From NCBI GenBank assembly GCA_964370045.1, contig CAYJGZ010000023.1:1-24023 (forward strand): 24,023 nucleotides of DNA, read 5' to 3'. The notes under the pieces are model-generated. The model had not been told where the DNA came from, ran no database searches, and saw only the letters and a program-made list of their open reading frames with translations. Position numbers and translations under genes: made by a program. Positions 20,181-24,023 of the stretch are shown here, piece after piece (the first letter of the stretch is position 1; every line of letters begins with the position of its first letter). This DNA is from JAAYCI01 sp964370045. Lineage in GTDB: Bacteria; Bacillota; Clostridia; Oscillospirales; Ruminococcaceae.

Positions 20181-21734
20181 TTAACGGGTCACGCCTGTAC
20201 CGTTAATCAGCTTGTCCAAAAGCTCATCCAGTGTTGTAAACACACGGCTCATGGCATCGTACGCCTTTTGGTACATCATGAGGTCTATGCCCTCTTCCTC
20301 CATCGACACGCCCGAAACCTGCTGTATTTGGTTCAGCACCGTCTCGGAGGTAGTCACCGCCGCATCCAGCCTTGTGTCCGAAAAAGCCTTGTCGTTGCTG
20401 AGCTTTGTGTTGGAATAAAACAGAATATAGTCATCGATAGTTCCGGTAAATTCGCCAAAATCCAGCGGTTCTTTGAACAGCTGCGCCACCTTTGCGGCGT
20501 ATGTGTTGCTGGAGTCACCACCCTCCACATCGGTTGCGAACTTATCCTTTACGTTCGTGATAAGGTACTGCGGGTTGTTCAGCCAGTCGTCGCTTATGCC
20601 AAAGCCTGCGGCAGTCTCATACTCGTCAAGGTCAAACTTAAACAGCGCCTTGTAACGGGGCGGGTCGTACGCAACGCCGGTGGCAGGGTCCAGCTCCTCA
20701 ATAACGTTGTTGAACTCGGTCATTATCGTACGGGCGAACTCATCTATTTTGTCCTTGTAGTAGTGGATGCCCTGCGTGTATGTCTCACCCTTTGTGCCGT
20801 CAAAGCCAAGCCCACGGCCGTTAAGCATATCCAGCGTGCCACGTATAGCCCCTGTGTCATAGCTCACAGCCTCGCCTGTAATATCACGCCGCACTTCCAC
20901 CGTCTTAAACTGCTCGTCCTGGTCGTTTATGTGTATGGAGAATTTGTCAAACTTATCCCCTTCCACCACGGGAGGGTTGTTCTTGTCCTTTTCTCCCATC
21001 CACACAGTGACCTGGCCGTCTGCATGTGCCTCGTAGTTTATGTTTGCATACTCCGAAAGCTCATCAAGCAGGACATTGCGCTGGTCCAAAAGCTCCAGCG
21101 GCTGATACAGCTCGTTGTCCACATCCATTGAATTGAACTGCGTGTGTTTAATCTCATCATTCAGCTGAGCTATACGCTCCAAAATGGAATTGATATTATC
21201 CACATCCAGCGAAAGGCCGTGCTCGTACTGATCCCACACATCGTCGATTTTAGCGCTCATCTGCTGGAAAGTGGCCACCATCTGCTCCGCTACCGCATAC
21301 ACGTTAGCAGCGCCCGTCTGCTCATCTCCCTTAGCCACCATCTCATCCCACGCATCCATAAAGCGGTTCATCACCGTTGTCATGGTGGCAGGTGTCACCT
21401 CGTCCAACGCATCGCTCAAATCCGAAAGCACCGCACTGGTCACGTCGTAATAGCCCACATCCGCATACTCCGCACGGAACTGCTTATCCAAAAAGTCATC
21501 CCGAATTTGCGACACACCGTACACATTCGAGCCTTGCCCCGCAAACGAGGTAGTGTTTTGCGCATAGCGTGTGTACTTCATGTTCATGTTGAGCGAAACC
21601 AAGTCCGCCCGCTGGCGGGTATACCCCGTAACGCCCACATTGCTCACATTTTGCCCCACGATGTCAATAGCCTTTTGGTTTGTCATAAGGCCACGTGTCG
21701 CGGTCTCAAATCCCATGAAAGTAGGTCTAACCAT
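20181..21734 (-). CDS. flgK: Hook-filament junction protein FlgK
   Basis: HAP1, the junction protein that first caps the finished hook. The 517-residue product starts MVRPTFMGFETATRGLMTNQKAIDIVGQNVSNVGVTGYTRQR, with the rod/hook-type N-terminal motif. It ends with the matching domain QVSGVSMEEEGIDLMMYQKAYDAMSRVFTTLDELLDKLI. Two adjacent ATG codons exist (21737 and 21734); the second has the better distance (6 bases) from GGAGG. It is 27 bases downstream of flgN, its likely chaperone gene. Confidence 0.97.
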   Translation of the reverse strand: MVRPTFMGFETATRGLMTNQKAIDIVGQNVSNVGVTGYTRQRADLVSLNMNMKYTRYAQNTTSFAGQGSNVYGVSQIRDDFLDKQFRAEYADVGYYDVTSAVLSDLSDALDEVTPATMTTVMNRFMDAWDEMVAKGDEQTGAANVYAVAEQMVATFQQMSAKIDDVWDQYEHGLSLDVDNINSILERIAQLNDEIKHTQFNSMDVDNELYQPLELLDQRNVLLDELSEYANINYEAHADGQVTVWMGEKDKNNPPVVEGDKFDKFSIHINDQDEQFKTVEVRRDITGEAVSYDTGAIRGTLDMLNGRGLGFDGTKGETYTQGIHYYKDKIDEFARTIMTEFNNVIEELDPATGVAYDPPRYKALFKFDLDEYETAAGFGISDDWLNNPQYLITNVKDKFATDVEGGDSSNTYAAKVAQLFKEPLDFGEFTGTIDDYILFYSNTKLSNDKAFSDTRLDAAVTTSETVLNQIQQVSGVSMEEEGIDLMMYQKAYDAMSRVFTTLDELLDKLINGTGVTR

Positions 21735-21764
21735 CATATCCCTCCAAGGAAAGCAGTGCGCACA

Positions 21765-22253
21765 TTAGGCTTTTGTCTGCAAAATGCTGCTCTGCTGTGT
21801 ATTTTCTTCACGTATTTTCTCGTACGGGTTTTTGGGCTTTGTCCCAACGGCACTGCCGCTCAGCGCCGCCTCGGGCGATATATCTATCATGTTGTCCCTT
21901 GCTATGGACATGGACTTGTCGTTGTAAAATTTTATATCCGCAACATTTTTCTCAAATTCAGAGAAAATGCCCCACAGCTCACCCTGCCGCTCGGGCGTAA
22001 CCCTCTCAACAAGCTGACGGAAAGTAAGCCCTTCATACCCTGCGGTCTTTTGCAGCTCGATTCGTCTCTCTTCAAGATTTTGCAGCTGTTTCGCATTCGC
22101 CTGAGATGCTGCGATGCTGCGCTCTATTTTGGGCAATTCCTTACTCTGAAGCGCCTGCATCTTGCCCTTTTCGTCCGCACACATGCGCACTAAAAAAGCC
22201 GTGTACTCCTGCATAAACTGCACAAACTCCTCGTGCACCTGCGTGCTTGGCAT
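21765..22253 (-). CDS. flgN: FlgN-family export chaperone
   Basis: Chaperone for FlgK and FlgL that takes them to the export gate. The 162-residue product is helical through about residue 115 (EEFVQFMQEYTAFLVRMCADEKGKMQALQSKELPKIERSI, then QNLEERRIELQKTAGYEGLTFRQLVERV), fitting FlgN. The tail ends in a flexible segment with KNPYEKIREENTQQ. Sequence identity within FlgN is low, so the call also uses its place between flgM and flgK, where Bacillus has yvyG (FlgN). ATG 22253 has AAAGGA about 10 bases upstream. Confidence 0.9.
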   Translation of the reverse strand: MPSTQVHEEFVQFMQEYTAFLVRMCADEKGKMQALQSKELPKIERSIAASQANAKQLQNLEERRIELQKTAGYEGLTFRQLVERVTPERQGELWGIFSEFEKNVADIKFYNDKSMSIARDNMIDISPEAALSGSAVGTKPKNPYEKIREENTQQSSILQTKA

Positions 22254-22297
22254 ACCGCTCTCATCCTTTCATCACATGTACTGCGCAAATGCAAAAA

Positions 22298-22609
22298 CTA
22301 CGCCTCTATGCTAAGTATTGCGGCGGCCACATCCTCCGCAGGCACAAAATAGCTACCTGCCGCCACCGCACTGCGCAGGCTCTCAATACGAGCCGAGGGT
22401 GCACTACGCTCCACCTCTGCACCTATTGCGCCCGCTATACGCCCCACTTCCGAGCGCACCACAGCGTCCTCGCTAATGGACACCGTGTCGGTTTTCACGC
22501 TGCCGCTCACGGTGGATTTCACTTTATCTTTCGCAGGCAATTCGGTACTTTTGAGCGTTTGTATGTAGCTTTTATACTGCCCAAGCCCGCCTGGCGCATT
22601 TATTTTCAT
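22298..22609 (-). CDS. flgM: Anti-sigma-28 factor FlgM
   Basis: Binds and holds sigma-28 until it is exported after hook completion, so late genes such as fliD wait for it. The 103-residue product has the disordered N-terminal half and the conserved C-terminal helices with VSISEDAVVRSEVGRIAGAI and ARIESLRSAVAAGSYFVPAEDVAAAILS. ATG 22609 has AGGAGG 7 bases upstream; a longer in-frame start at 22699 is rejected. It leads the flgM-flgN-flgK-flgL-DUF6470 transcript. Confidence 0.94.
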   Translation of the reverse strand: MKINAPGGLGQYKSYIQTLKSTELPAKDKVKSTVSGSVKTDTVSISEDAVVRSEVGRIAGAIGAEVERSAPSARIESLRSAVAAGSYFVPAEDVAAAILSIEA

Positions 22610-22655
22610 AATAGAGCCTCCTTCTGTGGCACAACAACACCATTCGTCATTGCTC

Positions 22656-22691
22656 CCTATATAGGTATTCGTGCGCAACATGAACATTTTA
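22656..22691 (-). promoter_or_regulatory. Candidate promoter region of flgM
   Basis: On the minus strand TAAA (22688-22691) and CACGAATA (22666-22673) are spaced 14 bases, a sub-optimal sigma-28-type match; a TTAA one base further gives 15. Downstream lies the perfect palindrome CCTATATAGG (22656-22665), which could overlap a sigma-A -10 (TATATA) or be an operator. Both readings are weak. Confidence 0.32.
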
Positions 22692-22785
22692 AGCGGCAAA
22701 TTATTACAATTTGGTTACAAGAATGCCTCTCTGCCTCCTGCGTCGTCTCTCGGTGCATAATTTTAGCAGATTGTCGTTTTTTATA

Positions 22786-22814
22786 TGTACAACTTCCGCA
22801 GTTCAGGGTATAAT
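22786..22814 (+). promoter_or_regulatory. Sigma-A promoter of parA
   Basis: On the plus strand TGTACA (22786-22791), a 17-base spacer, then a perfect TATAAT (22809-22814). The start would be near 22821, giving a leader of about 60 bases before the parA ATG. The divergent flgM transcript starts nearby, so the two may influence each other. Confidence 0.7.
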
Positions 22815-22883
22815 GAAAGGGTATGTCATCTGCTCAATAATTTTTGTTTGCACAAACACCGTATTACTCGGGAGGTTCTGTCC

Positions 22884-23645
22884 ATGGGGTGTATCATCGC
22901 AGTCTCAAACCAAAAGGGTGGCGTGGGCAAAACCACAACCACCGGAGGGCTTGCGGCCGCTTTGGCAAAAAAGGGCTTGCGTGTGTTGTGCATAGACCTC
23001 GACCCACAGGGCAACCTCAGCTTTAGCATGAGCGGCGAAAACGAGGACGTCGCCACCATTTACGAGGTGTTAAAGGGGGAGCTTTGCGCAAAATTCGCAG
23101 TGCAGCACACGCCCGTCTCGGACCTCATTTCCTCAAACATTCTGCTTTCGGGTGCCGAAATGGACTTTAGCGGCAAGGGACGAGAGTTTATTCTTGCAAA
23201 CGCCATCAGCGAAATACGGGAGCGCTACGACTATATTTTAATCGACACACCGCCCACTTTGGGCTTTCTGACAGTAAATGCGCTCACCTGCGCAAACAGG
23301 CTCATCATACCCATTCTCAGCGACATATTCAGCCTGCAGGGCATAACACAGCTGTACGACACTGTCACATACGTTCAGCAGCACACCAACCCCGACCTAA
23401 AGTATGCGGGCATTCTGCTCACACGCTTTGCCCCACGCACCACGCTGGCAACACAGGTGCGGGGCACTGCGGAGATGATTTCCGCCGAACTTGAAATTCC
23501 ACTGTTTCACACCTGCATTCGCAGTTGCATAGGTGTCACCGAGGCGCAGGCATTGCAAAAGAACATTCTAAAGTACTCCCCTCGAAATATTGCCGCAAAG
23601 GACTTTTTGGCGCTGGCAGATGAAGTTTTGCAGCGGTGTCAATAG
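22884..23645 (+). CDS. ParA/MinD-type ATPase
   Basis: A 253-residue P-loop ATPase of the ParA (Soj) type without an N-terminal DNA-binding extension. The deviant Walker A NQKGGVGKTTTT is at residues 9-20, followed by CIDLDPQGNLS. Walker B is YDYILIDTPP with GFLTVNALTCA behind it, and IIPILSDIFSLQGITQL is the usual ParA segment. Such proteins position plasmids, chromosomes or protein machines on the nucleoid or membrane. ATG 22884 has GGGAGG 8 bases upstream. It is transcribed away from flgM and is followed by an unusual repeat protein rather than a recognisable ParB. It could act in chromosome partition, or in placing flagella or chemotaxis complexes in the style of FlhG or ParC; the sequence does not decide this. 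Confidence 0.93.
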   Translation: MGCIIAVSNQKGGVGKTTTTGGLAAALAKKGLRVLCIDLDPQGNLSFSMSGENEDVATIYEVLKGELCAKFAVQHTPVSDLISSNILLSGAEMDFSGKGREFILANAISEIRERYDYILIDTPPTLGFLTVNALTCANRLIIPILSDIFSLQGITQLYDTVTYVQQHTNPDLKYAGILLTRFAPRTTLATQVRGTAEMISAELEIPLFHTCIRSCIGVTEAQALQKNILKYSPRNIAAKDFLALADEVLQRCQ

Positions 23646-23700
23646 ATAATCGCACATTTCATGCTCACGTTTTAATTATACACTATTTTATAGCACTTTA

Positions 23701-23716
23701 CACGCCGTTTGGCGTG
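23701..23716 (+). repeat. Short hairpin between parA and the repeat-protein gene
   Basis: Perfect 6-base stem CACGCC/GGCGTG with the loop GTTT, in the 106-base gap after parA. It lacks a T-run behind it on the plus strand, so co-transcription of the two genes remains possible. Confidence 0.45.
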
Positions 23717-23751
23717 CACAAATACACTACTAAAAAACAGAGGATTGCACT

Positions 23752-24023
23752 ATGCCGAACAAACAGGATTTGGACAAGGAAAATCTCTTCAAAAAAATAA
23801 TGCCCTCCTCCGAGCCTGATGGAAAGGAGCAAGCACCTGCGCCACAAGCCCCTGCACCCTCGGGCGGCGGCAACATGTCTGCGGACGCTATCGCCGCCAT
23901 GTTCGCATCGCAGGACACTCCCCAAGAGACACCACAGGAGCAAGCACCTGCGCCACAAGCACCTGCACCCTCGGGCGGCAACATGTCTGCGGACGCTATC
24001 GCCGCCATGTTTGCATCGCAGGA
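23752..24023 (+). CDS. Repeat protein with FliM-N-like peptides (partial, runs off the edge)
   Basis: Starts at ATG 23752 with AGAGGA 7 bases upstream and stays open for 90 codons to the end of the window. The first 25 residues are charged (MPNKQDLDKENLFKKIMPSS). Then come near-identical units of a Pro/Ala/Gln-rich linker (EQAPAPQAPAPSGG) and the peptide NMSADAIAAMFASQ. That peptide follows the pattern [LM]S..-.I.A[LM][LF] of the FliM N-terminus (LSQAEIDALL), which binds phosphorylated CheY. Each unit could thus be a docking peptide for a response regulator, or a ParA partner motif. The C-terminal part, which may hold a FliN/CheC-like or other domain, lies outside. No database family was recognised. 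Confidence 0.8.
   Translation, partial: MPNKQDLDKENLFKKIMPSSEPDGKEQAPAPQAPAPSGGGNMSADAIAAMFASQDTPQETPQEQAPAPQAPAPSGGNMSADAIAAMFASQ
23827..24023 (+). repeat. In-frame 111-base tandem repeat
   Basis: Unit 1 begins at GAG 23827 and unit 2 at GAG 23938, a period of 111 bases (37 codons); the second copy is cut by the window edge. The copies differ by only a few bases, including one missing glycine codon (SGGGN versus SGGN), which points to recent duplication and likely length variation between strains. Confidence 0.85.

Noticed and set aside
23665..23695. Minus-strand TATAAT after parA as a promoter
   Set aside because: It would be antisense to parA, no good -35 is present and no gene follows on that strand.
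1..24023. CRISPR arrays, tRNA or rRNA genes, insertion sequences
   Set aside because: No spaced direct repeats, cloverleaf, rRNA segment or transposase was seen; the only tandem repeat is the coding one at 23827-24023.

Overview
The window is one flagellar and chemotaxis-type locus from a Gram-positive bacterium of the Clostridia (Bacillota). Three things support this. The gene order flgB-flgC-fliE-fliF-fliG-fliH-fliI-fliJ-fliK-flgD-(TIGR02530-type gene)-flgE is the Firmicutes fla/che order. The second block flgM-flgN-flgK-flgL-DUF6470-fliW-csrA-...-fliD-fliS matches the Bacillus yvyF-fliT region. There are no P-ring or L-ring genes. Base composition is moderate, ribosome binding sites are strong AGGAGG types, and the promoters look like sigma-A and sigma-28 (SigD). 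Genus cannot be set from the sequence alone.

Layout. Almost everything is on the minus strand, so transcription runs from right to left. Bases 20181-22609 hold the late hook-filament block (flgM, flgN, flgK), followed by flgL and a DUF6470 (YviE-like) gene, which ends at a clear intrinsic terminator (18258-18301). Next come fliW and csrA (17436-18121), whose start and stop codons overlap. Where hag would sit in Bacillus there is instead a plus-strand gene (16699-17295) that looks like a degenerate YcgR/PilZ-type protein, converging on csrA at a probably bidirectional terminator. Then come a small FlgN/FliT-like chaperone gene, a very long fliD behind a good sigma-28 promoter, and fliS with a strong terminator (12313-12360). 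A 448-base non-coding stretch with a sigma-A promoter then opens the early basal body operon, which runs from flgB to flgE and leaves the window at the left edge.

On the right edge, reading away from the flagellar genes on the plus strand, are a ParA-type ATPase with its own sigma-A promoter and the start of a protein made of near-identical 37-codon repeats. Each repeat carries a peptide that resembles the FliM N-terminal CheY-binding motif. This pair is the least explained part of the window.

How the genes work together. FliF, FliG and FliE with FlgB and FlgC build the MS ring, rotor and proximal rod. FliH, FliI and FliJ drive export. FlgD, FlgE and FliK build the hook and set its length. 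FlgK, FlgL and FliD form the junctions and cap, escorted by FlgN, FliS and perhaps the extra FliT-like protein. FlgM holds sigma-28 until the hook is complete, and FliW and CsrA tune flagellin translation. The flagellin gene itself is not in this window. Several long intercistronic gaps carry perfect or near-perfect stem-loops without U-tracts, which suggests processing or translational control inside the operons.
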